Of a stretch of DNA of 64,000 nt, positions 41,775 through 50,491 are shown one piece after another. The notes below the pieces were generated by a model. That model saw only the letters and a list, made by a program, of their open reading frames with translations, did no database searches and was not told the origin of the DNA. Location: assembly GCF_003337275.1 (NCBI RefSeq), contig NZ_QPJQ01000001.1, positions 124,001 to 188,000 on the forward strand. Direction: 5' to 3'. Numbering within the stretch: the stretch's first letter is position 1; the number at the start of each line of letters is the position of its first letter. A program made the position numbers and the translations under genes. Origin of the DNA: Marinomonas foliarum. GTDB taxonomy: Bacteria; Pseudomonadota; Gammaproteobacteria; Pseudomonadales; Marinomonadaceae.

Positions 41775-43447
41775 TTGCTTTCCATTACCCATTGTTTAAC
41801 GACTTGAGCGACACGCTCTGGCTCTTCGGCGATTAATCCACGAATAGCATTTAGCTGTCGGTCAATTTTTTCTGGTGATCCAGGAACTAATATATCTTCT
41901 GCACTTACTAACGAAACCTGATCATCTGAGATTTCATCTGTTTCATCTGAGAAAATAGCCGCTTCTGTGTCATCTGTCACTGCAATCTTATTCTGATCGC
42001 TGAGTGTTTTAAGAATAGGTCGAACAACCACAAGCAATAATATCAGTACAAACATACCAACCAAGGTTGGCTGAATTAGGTTCAAGAACCACGCCTGCTG
42101 ATAGAAAGGCACCTCAACCATAGGCTCTTCTGGATCTGGTAAAGCAAATGGGGAGTTAATAACGCTCACACTGTCACCACGAGACGGGTCATAACCGACT
42201 GCATCACGCACTAAGAGTGTTAACCGACCAAGCTCATCATCATTCCATGGTGTTCTTACAATCGCGGCGGTATCAGGGTTTAAACTCATCAAATCATCAA
42301 CAACAACCGCAACCGACAAACGCCTAACCATACCCTGTTGCCGCTTTGTATAGCTGATACTACGATCCAATTCAAAGTTTCGCGTTGTTTCTTCACGAGA
42401 TTGTCCATTTGCACCCGATGAACCACCACCTATTGGCGCACCGTTTTCATCGACCGCTTCAGGAGCCGTCACCGCACCCGGCGGCTGATTGGTCAAAGCT
42501 CCAGGAATACCACCAGCATTTGCACCTGCACTTCGGTTTTCTCGTAATGTTTGCTCACTTCTTAATGCCAATAAATCAGGGTTATATTGTTCATCTGTTT
42601 TTTCAACAGCGGTAAAATCAACGTCCGCAGACACTTCTGCTTTGAAGCGCCCCTGGCCCACAACTGGCCCGAGAATATTATTTACTCGCTGCAATAGCAC
42701 ATCTTCTACTTTACGAGCGTAATCAAACTGTTTTCCAGCAACAGAAAGTTCAGAATCAGAATCTTTCTCTGTTAGTAAAGTGCCGCGTTGGTCCACTACA
42801 GTGACATCTTTATCGCTTAACTGAGAAATACTAGAAGCAACTAAGTTAACAATCGCTTCGACTTGACTCCTATCCAAACGCCTTCCAGGATAAAGCTCCA
42901 AAAACACCGACGCGGATGGTTTTCGTGTATCTCGAACAAATACGGACTCTTTCGGTATTGCCAAATGTACTCTGGCACTTTTAATACTTTGTAAGCTTGA
43001 TATTGTTCGACTTAACTCACCTTCTAAACCGCGGCGATAACGCGTCGTTTCTACAAATTGAGATGTTCCAAGCCCTTGCTCTTGGTCCATTATTTCCATA
43101 CCAACAATGTTGTCGGAAACAATACCAGAACCAGCTAACTTCAGACGAGCCTGATGGTAAAAATCAGATTCAACAAGCAAAGCACCTGTGTTTTGGTCTA
43201 ATTTGAAAGGGATGTTATTTACACTGAGGATTTCAACGATCTGATCTGCATTGTAATCTGTGATACTACTTAATACTGGTTTGTAATCTGGGCCATTGCT
43301 CCATAAGACAGCCGCTAAACCAATAGCGATAGAGGCAGCCAAGCCAACCATTAAGGCAAGCTGACGTATAACCGTTAACTTATTAAAGCCGGTAACTAAC
43401 TCTAGATAGAGCTTTTGCTCCGATTGTTCTGCAGGGATATTATCCAT
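41771..43447 (-). CDS. fliF: Flagellar MS-ring protein FliF
   Basis: Membrane ring on which the C-ring and rod are built. The 558-residue protein has membrane helices near 28-48 and 450-472. The ring-building motifs are in the periplasmic part (YKPVLSSITDYNADQIVEILSVNNIPFKL; RGLEGELSRTISSLQSIKSARVHLA). The C-terminal FliG-binding tail ends AIRGLIAEEPERVAQVVKQWV. It lies 27 bases after fliE. Confidence 0.97.
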   Translation of the reverse strand: MDNIPAEQSEQKLYLELVTGFNKLTVIRQLALMVGLAASIAIGLAAVLWSNGPDYKPVLSSITDYNADQIVEILSVNNIPFKLDQNTGALLVESDFYHQARLKLAGSGIVSDNIVGMEIMDQEQGLGTSQFVETTRYRRGLEGELSRTISSLQSIKSARVHLAIPKESVFVRDTRKPSASVFLELYPGRRLDRSQVEAIVNLVASSISQLSDKDVTVVDQRGTLLTEKDSDSELSVAGKQFDYARKVEDVLLQRVNNILGPVVGQGRFKAEVSADVDFTAVEKTDEQYNPDLLALRSEQTLRENRSAGANAGGIPGALTNQPPGAVTAPEAVDENGAPIGGGSSGANGQSREETTRNFELDRSISYTKRQQGMVRRLSVAVVVDDLMSLNPDTAAIVRTPWNDDELGRLTLLVRDAVGYDPSRGDSVSVINSPFALPDPEEPMVEVPFYQQAWFLNLIQPTLVGMFVLILLLVVVRPILKTLSDQNKIAVTDDTEAAIFSDETDEISDDQVSLVSAEDILVPGSPEKIDRQLNAIRGLIAEEPERVAQVVKQWVMESK

Positions 43448-43474
43448 TAAAAAGCGCCAAGCGGTTTATTATGC

Positions 43475-43837
43475 CTAAATTGGCATATTCATGATTTTTT
43501 CATACGCGTCTACAAGTTTATTACGCACCTGCGTCATTGCTTCAAATGACACACTCGACTTTTGCAGACCTATCATGACTTGAGGCAAATCAACCCCTTC
43601 ATCACCGCGCTCATAGGATTGGGCTAACTGAGTCGATTCTTTTTGCAAAGTATTTACGTTATTGACCGCATTTTTCAGCATTTCTGCAAAATCAGCTCGC
43701 TCAACAGTCTGCCCGCTGTCACTTTCTCCACCTATTTTGGTGATATTAGACACAGAAGAGCTAGGCGCTTGAACTTGCGACTGCATTTCTCTCATTTGAG
43801 ACAACACCTGATTAATGTCTGGTCGACCAGTAATCAT
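43475..43837 (-). CDS. fliE: Flagellar hook-basal body protein FliE
   Basis: Adapter between the MS ring and the rod. The 120-residue protein has a flexible N-terminal part and the conserved C-terminal region FAEMLKNAVNNVNTLQKESTQLAQSY, then LPQVMIGLQKSSVSFEAMTQVRNKLVDAYEKIMNMPI. It is the first gene of fliEFGHIJ and follows the flrBC genes. Confidence 0.96.
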   Translation of the reverse strand: MITGRPDINQVLSQMREMQSQVQAPSSSVSNITKIGGESDSGQTVERADFAEMLKNAVNNVNTLQKESTQLAQSYERGDEGVDLPQVMIGLQKSSVSFEAMTQVRNKLVDAYEKIMNMPI

Positions 43838-43872
43838 GTTTTTTCACCTAAAAAATCACATTTGTACAGCTT

Positions 43873-43901
43873 AGCATAAAGCTAATTAAAACAAGATACA
43901 A
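43873..43901 (-). promoter_or_regulatory. Possible sigma-70-type promoter before fliE
   Basis: On the minus strand TTGTAT (43901-43896), a 17-base spacer and TATGCT (43878-43873) lie between the flrC stop and the fliE start. No sigma-54 GG-N10-GC pattern was found in the same 67-base gap, although fliE is often sigma-54 dependent in vibrios. Each box matches consensus at four of six positions, so this is weak. Confidence 0.35.
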
Positions 43902-43904
43902 AAA

Positions 43905-45251
43905 TCAATCTACATCTATGCCACTTTCACGCATTTTAGCAATTTTGTAACGCAATGTTCTTGGACTAATTCCCAATGTATCTGCAACCACTTTGCGCTT
44001 TCCGTTTGCGTCAATCAGAGCTTGGGCAATAATTCGGAATTCATGCTGCTGAACACCCTTGCCTAAAATGGAAGCAGCACTGTCTTCATCAATAACTGTC
44101 TCTGTCGCTACTGGCGTTAAACTCATCATATCAAAAGCAATATGATCTTCATTAATTTGCGCATTTGGACTTAATATTAGGGCGCGTTGAATCACATTAT
44201 CCAGCTCACGTACATTACCAGGCCAAGGATGTGATTCTAATTTGCTCTGAGCTGACGGTTTTAACATCGCGCCAGCAATACGCATTTTCGTAGCATGTTT
44301 CGCCAGTAAATGCTGAGCAATAGGCAAGATGTCCCCCTTGCGTTCGCGAATTGGCTGCCAACGTAACGGAAATACATTCAAGCGATAATATAAATCTTCT
44401 CTAAAGCCACCTTCCCGCACATAATCTGCAAGATCTCGGTTTGTTGTAGCAATAATTCGAACATCCAAGGGAATCGACTTTTTACCACCAAGGCGTTCTA
44501 CCTCTTGCTCCTGCAGCACTCGTAATAATTTCGCCTGCAAGCCAACATCCATCTCAGTAATTTCATCTAGCAACAGTGTACCGCCATTGGCTTGTTCAAA
44601 TTTACCAGCTTGAGATGATACAGCTCCTGTATAAGCCCCCTTTTCATAACCAAACAATATGGCTTCTAACATATTCTCAGGGATGGCCGCACAGTTAATC
44701 GCCACAAAAGGCGCATTAGGTCGACTTGAATTTTGATGAATATAGTGAGCTAGCACCTCTTTACCAGTACCACTTTCACCACAAATCAGTACTGTCGAAT
44801 CAGTGACAGCAACACGCTTTGCTAATTCAAACAAAGCAATACTTGATGGATCTTTGGCGATAGGTTGAAGACTAACTGAAGGTGCAGCTTTTACAGTGTA
44901 TTTAGCAATCGCGTTTAATAGCTCTTCTTCTTGAAAGGGTTTAAGTAAATAGTCAACCGCACCATCACGCATTGCCTCTACAGCGTGAGCAATATCACCA
45001 TATGCAGTCATCAACATAATAGGTAATTCAGGGTAAGTATCTATGACATGGTGAAGCAATCCATAACCGTCCATCCCAGGCAGGTTAACGTCAGAAACCA
45101 CCATATCAAACAGAGTGTGTTTAAGTGCGATAATCGCCTCTTCAGCGCTGTAGACAATTTTACACTGATAACTTGCCAACATCAGCGTATCTTCTAGCGC
45201 TTCAGCAAGCCCCTTGTCATCCTCTACAATCAATAACTTAACATCAGACAT
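43905..45251 (-). CDS. flrC: Sigma-54-dependent flagellar response regulator FlrC/FleR
   Basis: Activates class III flagellar promoters with sigma-54. The 448-residue protein has a receiver (Asp11, Asp12, Asp54 in VVSDVNLPG), an AAA+ domain with Walker A GESGTGKE, a sigma-54 loop reading GAYTGA instead of GAFTGA, Walker B GGTLLLDEI, and a Fis-type helix-turn-helix at the end (ANGKRKVVADTLGISPRTLRYKI). It pairs with the kinase gene, which starts just upstream. Confidence 0.96.
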   Translation of the reverse strand: MSDVKLLIVEDDKGLAEALEDTLMLASYQCKIVYSAEEAIIALKHTLFDMVVSDVNLPGMDGYGLLHHVIDTYPELPIMLMTAYGDIAHAVEAMRDGAVDYLLKPFQEEELLNAIAKYTVKAAPSVSLQPIAKDPSSIALFELAKRVAVTDSTVLICGESGTGKEVLAHYIHQNSSRPNAPFVAINCAAIPENMLEAILFGYEKGAYTGAVSSQAGKFEQANGGTLLLDEITEMDVGLQAKLLRVLQEQEVERLGGKKSIPLDVRIIATTNRDLADYVREGGFREDLYYRLNVFPLRWQPIRERKGDILPIAQHLLAKHATKMRIAGAMLKPSAQSKLESHPWPGNVRELDNVIQRALILSPNAQINEDHIAFDMMSLTPVATETVIDEDSAASILGKGVQQHEFRIIAQALIDANGKRKVVADTLGISPRTLRYKIAKMRESGIDVD

Positions 45252-45252
45252 T

Positions 45253-46407
45253 TCATACCCTTACAAGAGGCAACGTAAAACTGGCGGTCGTTCCAGTGCC
45301 TTCTATACTGTCTATTTCAAATTGCCCATGATGAGCCCGAGCAATAGCCTTAACCACCATCAAACCCAATCCTGTTCCATGCTGCTTTGTGGTCACAAAA
45401 CCTTCCTGAACATGCTCCAGTTGCGCTTTCGACATTCCAACACCACTGTCTTTAAACATGAGTGTCACAAAACCATGGCTATTACGCCAATGTAATTCCA
45501 CTAAGCCACGTTCAGGCTGTGCATCCACCGCATTATTCACAAGGTTTAATAAAGCCCCCAATAATGTTTCTTTATTACACTGAATACAATCCGTCGCCGA
45601 AAATTCGGCTCCTTCAGCGTCAAATTTCATGTTTCTTTGATCACAAATTTCTTTGCTTTGCGCTGTGAGCTCTTTTATAAAAGCCGTCACACTGACTGTT
45701 TCATCCAGTTTTATTTCACTACGAGAAAAAATCAACATGTCACGTATTTGCTTTTCGATATTAGCTAGCCTATCTGCTAACTTGTTCGCAAAAGTCTGCC
45801 GCATAACAGGAGCAAGATCAGGTTTTTGTAAGTGCCCAGCATATAACGTAGCGGATGAAAGAGGGGTTCGAATTTGGTGCGCTAAAGCCGCCACCATTTT
45901 CCCCATGTTGGACAAACGTTCATGATGACTCAGCTTTTTTTGCAACAAATATGCTTCGGTCAAATCAACCAAAATAACCAGCTGCCCAGGTACATTACCT
46001 AAAGAAGCCGTTTCTACGCGTACTCGTCGCCCTGAAACCATACTAACATCATGGCCATCATCTTTTTGTGGGCGAAAACTAAGAGGAACAATACTCCCCC
46101 ACGCTTGTCCAACCAAAGGTAAATTAAATAAGCGATCCGCGACAGGGTTGGCCATTACAACCACTCCCTCTTCATTCAATAATAGAACTCCAACCGGCAT
46201 AGATTCAAACAACTGTTGAAACTGCAATACCAACACTCTGTTTTTATCTTGTTCTTGGCGCTTATCTTCTTCAAGTTTTTCTAATTGGTCATACAATCGA
46301 GCAACTTCATGCTGAAGATCTACATAAGACTTTGCCAATACATCAGAAGATTCGGAGAAGGCTTTAAACGCGGTTTTTAACTCCGCTATTTCTTCATCTT
46401 TTGTCAC
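45253..46407 (-). CDS. flrB: Flagellar sensor kinase FlrB/FleS
   Basis: Soluble histidine kinase for FlrC. The 384 residues contain a coiled-coil N-terminus, a PAS domain (about 60-155, FESMPVGVLLLNEEGVVVMANPVA), an H box (MVAALAHQIRTPLSSATLYAGHL, near 178-200) and an HATPase domain (NLVNNAVDAQ, MFKDSGVGM, GTGLGLMVVKAIARAH). The start is GTG, overlapping the upstream stop as TAGTG. It ends one base before flrC. Confidence 0.95.
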   Translation of the reverse strand: MTKDEEIAELKTAFKAFSESSDVLAKSYVDLQHEVARLYDQLEKLEEDKRQEQDKNRVLVLQFQQLFESMPVGVLLLNEEGVVVMANPVADRLFNLPLVGQAWGSIVPLSFRPQKDDGHDVSMVSGRRVRVETASLGNVPGQLVILVDLTEAYLLQKKLSHHERLSNMGKMVAALAHQIRTPLSSATLYAGHLQKPDLAPVMRQTFANKLADRLANIEKQIRDMLIFSRSEIKLDETVSVTAFIKELTAQSKEICDQRNMKFDAEGAEFSATDCIQCNKETLLGALLNLVNNAVDAQPERGLVELHWRNSHGFVTLMFKDSGVGMSKAQLEHVQEGFVTTKQHGTGLGLMVVKAIARAHHGQFEIDSIEGTGTTASFTLPLVRV

Positions 46408-46877
46408 TAAAACTCCGACTTATCAATATTATAGCGACGCATTTTCTCAATCAGTGTGGTGCGCTGTATTTGTAAATTTTGCGCAGCTTTAGACACAACA
46501 CCTTGAGTAGATACTAAAGCTTGGCGAATAAGAAGCGCCTCAAGATGGCGAACATGCAAGTTTAAATTTACACCTGAGGCCTGAGGAAAAGTGTGTAACT
46601 GCTTAATTTCTTTCAAAACAAGAGAAAGAGACTGAGAACGCCAAGGCAAAGGACAAAACCACACATTAAAATCACCAATGCTTTTCATCATCGGGCGAAG
46701 TGAGATTAATGGCACCATTTCATCAAGTTCAAAAGAGTCTACCGCCTTACCCAACACAACAAAATCGGGCAAAGAAAGCGAAGCCAAAGACGTGCTATAT
46801 TCGATTCCAATAAAGGTCAAAATGCTGGACACACTCGACGCTTCTTCATCGTCCAATCCACACAACCAAGCCTTCAC
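46407..46877 (-). CDS. Miniature FlrA/FleQ homologue lacking the AAA+ domain
   Basis: A 156-residue protein in the position of the flagellar master regulator gene. Residues about 1-95 resemble the degenerate FleQ/FlrA N-terminal receiver (it lacks the canonical Asp pair and Lys). Residues about 105-150 are a Fis-type helix-turn-helix with the family ending GVVSKAAQNLQIQRTTLIEKMRRYNI. The roughly 240-residue AAA+ domain expected between them is entirely absent, and the junction is in frame. The start is GTG with GAGGTG 5 bases upstream; the stop overlaps flrB. It cannot activate sigma-54 by itself, so a repressor, DNA-bound scaffold or vestigial role is likely. Confidence 0.82.
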   Translation of the reverse strand: MKAWLCGLDDEEASSVSSILTFIGIEYSTSLASLSLPDFVVLGKAVDSFELDEMVPLISLRPMMKSIGDFNVWFCPLPWRSQSLSLVLKEIKQLHTFPQASGVNLNLHVRHLEALLIRQALVSTQGVVSKAAQNLQIQRTTLIEKMRRYNIDKSEF

Positions 46878-46915
46878 AACATCACCTCAATCTAAATAAA
46901 CAAACAACCATCATT

Positions 46916-46946
46916 ACTATAATGCGTTGATTTTACTCACTTTCAA
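46916..46946 (-). promoter_or_regulatory. Possible promoter of the mini-flrA-flrBC operon
   Basis: On the minus strand TTGAAA (46946-46941) and TATAGT (46921-46916) are separated by 19 bases, longer than optimal. The -35 box lies in a small hairpin (TCACT and AGTGA around CTTGAA) that could also be a weak bioD terminator. No sigma-54 site was recognised. Confidence 0.35.
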
Positions 46947-46980
46947 GAGTGACATGCCACCTAATAACGCAAATATGCCA

Positions 46981-47658
46981 TTATAATGCCGAAAGTAACT
47001 CATCAAACACCTTGGCAACATCCTCATCATTTTTACACCAAGGCAAGGCTCCTAACAATGGGGCTGACAACATAGAAGACAAAGTAGCAACATTTTCATC
47101 ATAACAAGACATTATTTCTGGTCCAGTATTGGCAATCCAACCAGCAAGAGTCAAGCCATCGCGAGCAATCGCTTCAGCGGTTAATAGTGCATGATTCAAA
47201 CAACCTAGCTTCATATTAACAACTAAAATGATTGGAAAATCTAATGTTTTAGCCACATCAGATAACATCTCTCTATCGTTTAATGGCACTCGCCAACCAC
47301 CAGCCCCCTCAACTAGCGCTAATTCATGTGGTGTTAACAAAGCCCCTTTTATATAACCCTCTAAACGAGAAGCGGTAACAAGGCGACCCTCTTTCATTGC
47401 CGCGACATGAGGTGCAACAGCCTCCTCAAGGACAACAGGGTTTACTTGCTCATAAGCCAATTTAACGCTACTCGCATGCTGTATAAGCAAAGCATCATCA
47501 TTGCGTAAATTACCATCAACCCGATCTGCACCCGCTGCAATCGGCTTAAGCCCGATAGATTTCAAGCCAGCGCGTTTAGCTGCTTTTAACAACCCCACTG
47601 TGACATAAGTTTTGCCGGCATCTGTATCGACCCCCGTGACAAAAAAACGTTTCTTCAC
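46981..47658 (-). CDS. bioD: Dethiobiotin synthetase BioD
   Basis: Closes the ureido ring of dethiobiotin from DAPA, CO2 and ATP. The 225 residues show the P-loop GVDTDAGKT (9-17), the substrate-binding KPIAAGAD and VEGAGGWRVPL. The start is GTG with AGGAG upstream. It is the last gene of bioBFHCD, 3 bases after bioC. Confidence 0.96.
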   Translation of the reverse strand: MKKRFFVTGVDTDAGKTYVTVGLLKAAKRAGLKSIGLKPIAAGADRVDGNLRNDDALLIQHASSVKLAYEQVNPVVLEEAVAPHVAAMKEGRLVTASRLEGYIKGALLTPHELALVEGAGGWRVPLNDREMLSDVAKTLDFPIILVVNMKLGCLNHALLTAEAIARDGLTLAGWIANTGPEIMSCYDENVATLSSMLSAPLLGALPWCKNDEDVAKVFDELLSAL

Positions 47659-47661
47659 TCA

Positions 47662-48480
47662 CTACTCCTGAATACCAAAAGGCCGTTGAGCCACAACAAA
47701 TGAAACTTGATAACTTAATGGAATACCCAACTCATGCCGTTGCTTTTCATACTCATACAAAAAGGCTTTCCACTTACTTGGCGACATTGCCTTTTCGCCA
47801 TCAGAGGCAATCAGACTCGCCCCTACTTTTTTCAATGAATAAATAGCGCTTTCTGGCGTATCGAACCACATAGGGATATCAGATAACAAAGAGGAAGAAA
47901 GGTTCAAGCCAGAACTTTTAATACAATCCATAAGTGTTTCTGGTGCCATATACTGATGCACATGATCTTCATTATCCAAACCAAGCCACGCTTGGCTAAT
48001 CTCCGGCATAGAACCTTGCGATAGAGTCGAGAAAAGCACATAACCACCCGGTTTGGTAATACGATAAAGCTCTTTAAATAAATCCAAAGGATTAAGGCAC
48101 CACTGAATAGCAAGGCTTGAAAAAACCAAATCACACAGCTTATCCCGAAGAGGTAATCTTTCAGCATCAGCGCAAACATAGTAGGTATTTGACAAAAAAG
48201 AATAACGTTCACTTGCCACTGTTAGCATCTGCGGAGACAAATCAAGCGCAATATTACAAGCGGTATTTAGTTGTTCAGATAAAACACCTAGCGCTTGACC
48301 TGTTCCCGTCCCAAGATCTAATACGACATCAGCCTGGTTTAAAGGCAGCATCGCCAACAGACGATCTAAGACAATTTTCTGGAAGTCAGCATAAGAATCA
48401 TAGGTTCGAGAAGCTCGATCAAAGCGCTTAGCCAGTTGTCGTTTATAGCTAAGCGCGGATATATCAGGAGTTATTAGCAT
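47662..48480 (-). CDS. bioC: Malonyl-ACP O-methyltransferase BioC
   Basis: Methylates malonyl-ACP to start pimelate synthesis. The 272-residue SAM-dependent methyltransferase has motif I VVLDLGTGTGQALGVL, then IALDLSPQML and DLVFSSLAIQWC, which are BioC-like. The N-terminal FDRASRTYDSYADFQ is typical of the family. The start overlaps bioH by 17 bases. Confidence 0.94.
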   Translation of the reverse strand: MLITPDISALSYKRQLAKRFDRASRTYDSYADFQKIVLDRLLAMLPLNQADVVLDLGTGTGQALGVLSEQLNTACNIALDLSPQMLTVASERYSFLSNTYYVCADAERLPLRDKLCDLVFSSLAIQWCLNPLDLFKELYRITKPGGYVLFSTLSQGSMPEISQAWLGLDNEDHVHQYMAPETLMDCIKSSGLNLSSSLLSDIPMWFDTPESAIYSLKKVGASLIASDGEKAMSPSKWKAFLYEYEKQRHELGIPLSYQVSFVVAQRPFGIQE

Positions 48481-49267
48481 CGATAAAGTTTTCTACGTGA
48501 CGCACACAAGCCTCTTCATCTTCCAAAAAAGGCTGATGTGCACAGTTTGACAGTACAACACATTGCTGCAAAGGATTCACATCAGTTTGTTGCTCTAATG
48601 ATTTACTAGAAACCAACGCATCCTTGCCGCCCAATATATGTAAATTAGGAAGATCCAAAAGAGACCATTCGCGACGCACATCCAAAGAGCGCAACAACCT
48701 AAGACCGCCAATCAAAGCGGGACGATTCAGTGTTTTTATCGGCAACAAGACCTGTAACTGCTTAACCAAGGCTCGTTCGTTCTCTGCACCTTTCGCCTGT
48801 AACATGACAAAGCGCTTAAGCCCTTCTTCTGGCGACTGTTCAACCAAGCCAGCAAAGGCGTCAAAATCCTCAACAGGCATTGCGCTTTCCCAACCTTCTC
48901 GTTTAACAAAGCTCGGGGAAGCCGACAAGGTAATTAAACCAAGCACACAACTCGAACGACGAGCCGCCACATAAGCAGACACCATGCCACCCAATGACCA
49001 ACCAATCCACCAAGCTTCATTTGGAGCAGCATCTATTAACTGCTCAGATAAGGCATCAATATCGTAATTTGGCCCGATGCGAGAACGGGAAATCCATTGC
49101 TCATCAAGAGAAATGCTAGGCAAGTTTGCCACCACGACATAAAACCGCTCACTTAGACGCAAAGCAAAAGAGCGCATAACCTCTTTTGGCATAGCCCAAC
49201 CTGAAACCATAAAAATAGCCTGGTTAGACGCGTTTCCAAAAGATTCTGTTTCAATACGTACTCGCAT
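48464..49267 (-). CDS. bioH: Pimeloyl-ACP methyl ester esterase BioH
   Basis: Alpha/beta hydrolase that removes the methyl ester from pimeloyl-ACP. The 267 residues include the nucleophile motif GWSLGG (Ser91), aspartate in ILGGKDALV and histidine in NCAHQPFLE. Being inside the bio operon between bioF and bioC makes the assignment firm; E. coli has bioH elsewhere. Confidence 0.92.
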   Translation of the reverse strand: MRVRIETESFGNASNQAIFMVSGWAMPKEVMRSFALRLSERFYVVVANLPSISLDEQWISRSRIGPNYDIDALSEQLIDAAPNEAWWIGWSLGGMVSAYVAARRSSCVLGLITLSASPSFVKREGWESAMPVEDFDAFAGLVEQSPEEGLKRFVMLQAKGAENERALVKQLQVLLPIKTLNRPALIGGLRLLRSLDVRREWSLLDLPNLHILGGKDALVSSKSLEQQTDVNPLQQCVVLSNCAHQPFLEDEEACVRHVENFIDANNS

Positions 49268-49279
49268 GCTGTCCCTCTA

Positions 49280-50491
49280 TTACATTGGATTTAAACGTTT
49301 TGCGCTTAAAAGTTTTGCTGTTAAAACTTTTTCGAGTGAATCGCATAATAACATTAAATCTTCATCAGAGTGGGCGGCACTTAAGGTAATTCTTAAACGA
49401 GCACTGCCTACCGGTACAGTAGGTGGGCGAATCGCAGTACACCAGATTCCAAGCGTTTTTAATTGCTCGCTAATGGCAATCGCAGTCTTGCTATCACCAA
49501 TCACAACCGGCTGGATCGCGGTATTTGAGGGCATTAGCTCAACAGGCAATGACTGCACCCTTTGACGGAAGTAGCTAATATGTCGAGCCAATTTTTCACG
49601 CCTTTCCTGACCTTCTACCGACTGAATAAGCTGCAACGAAGCCAAAGTAGCGCCAGCAACGGCCGGTGACATTGCAGTGGTATAAACATAAGGACGTGCA
49701 AACTGCGTAAGATAATCTGCATAGTCATGGGAGGTCGCAACAAAAGCACCCGCGGTGCCAAATGCCTTACCAAATGTACCCACTAAGATAGGCAAGCTCG
49801 CAGAATCTAACCCTTCCAAGGACAAGCAGCCCCTGCCATTTTCACCCAGACACCCCAACCCATGAGCATCATCGACCATGAACATCCAATCATACTGATT
49901 AGCCAATTGGGACAACTCAGCCAAGGGAGCAATATCACCATCCATGCTGAAAACACCATCGGTAACCAACAACCCTGCCGCCGAAGACTTAGTAAGCAGT
50001 TTCTGCGCACTCGCTACATCGCCATGCAAATAACGGCGTAAAGGCGCTTGTGCTAATAGAGCGCCATCAATCAAAGAGGCATGATTCAGTTTATCCTGCA
50101 CAACAGGGCGATTTTTATCTGCAAGTGCAGAAATCACACCAAGGTTCGCCATATAACCTGTACTAAATAGCATAACTCGCTCGTAGCCTAGCCAGTCCGC
50201 CAAGGCTTCTTCAAGCGCTTGATGGGGAGCTAAATGCCCACACACCAAATGAGACGAGCCACCACCCACCCCATAGGTTTCAGCCGTATCATTCATCGCT
50301 TTGATCAACGAGGGATGATTAGCCAACCCCAGGTAATCGTTCGAGCAAAACGCGGTGTAATCTTGCGAAGCTATTTGAGCATGTGGAACTTGCGGGCTTT
50401 CCAACGTAATGGTGCGGCGCATTAAGTTCTGTTGGTGGCGCTCTTCAAGCGCCGCCAATACCCAATCCGGCGTTTTAGACGCTGGCTTCAT
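49280..50491 (-). CDS. bioF: 8-amino-7-oxononanoate synthase BioF
   Basis: PLP enzyme condensing pimeloyl-ACP with alanine. The 403 residues show [29 protein letters not shown] and the PLP lysine in [12 protein letters not shown] (Lys242). The 5' end overlaps bioB by 17 bases, and bioH starts 12 bases downstream. Confidence 0.97.
   Translation of the reverse strand: MKPASKTPDWVLAALEERHQQNLMRRTITLESPQVPHAQIASQDYTAFCSNDYLGLANHPSLIKAMNDTAETYGVGGGSSHLVCGHLAPHQALEEALADWLGYERVMLFSTGYMANLGVISALADKNRPVVQDKLNHASLIDGALLAQAPLRRYLHGDVASAQKLLTKSSAAGLLVTDGVFSMDGDIAPLAELSQLANQYDWMFMVDDAHGLGCLGENGRGCLSLEGLDSASLPILVGTFGKAFGTAGAFVATSHDYADYLTQFARPYVYTTAMSPAVAGATLASLQLIQSVEGQERREKLARHISYFRQRVQSLPVELMPSNTAIQPVVIGDSKTAIAISEQLKTLGIWCTAIRPPTVPVGSARLRITLSAAHSDEDLMLLCDSLEKVLTAKLLSAKRLNPM

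Noticed and set aside
46878-46980. Sigma-54 promoter before the mini-flrA gene
   Set aside because: TGGCAT sequences occur, but none has GC at the required 10-base spacing from GG.
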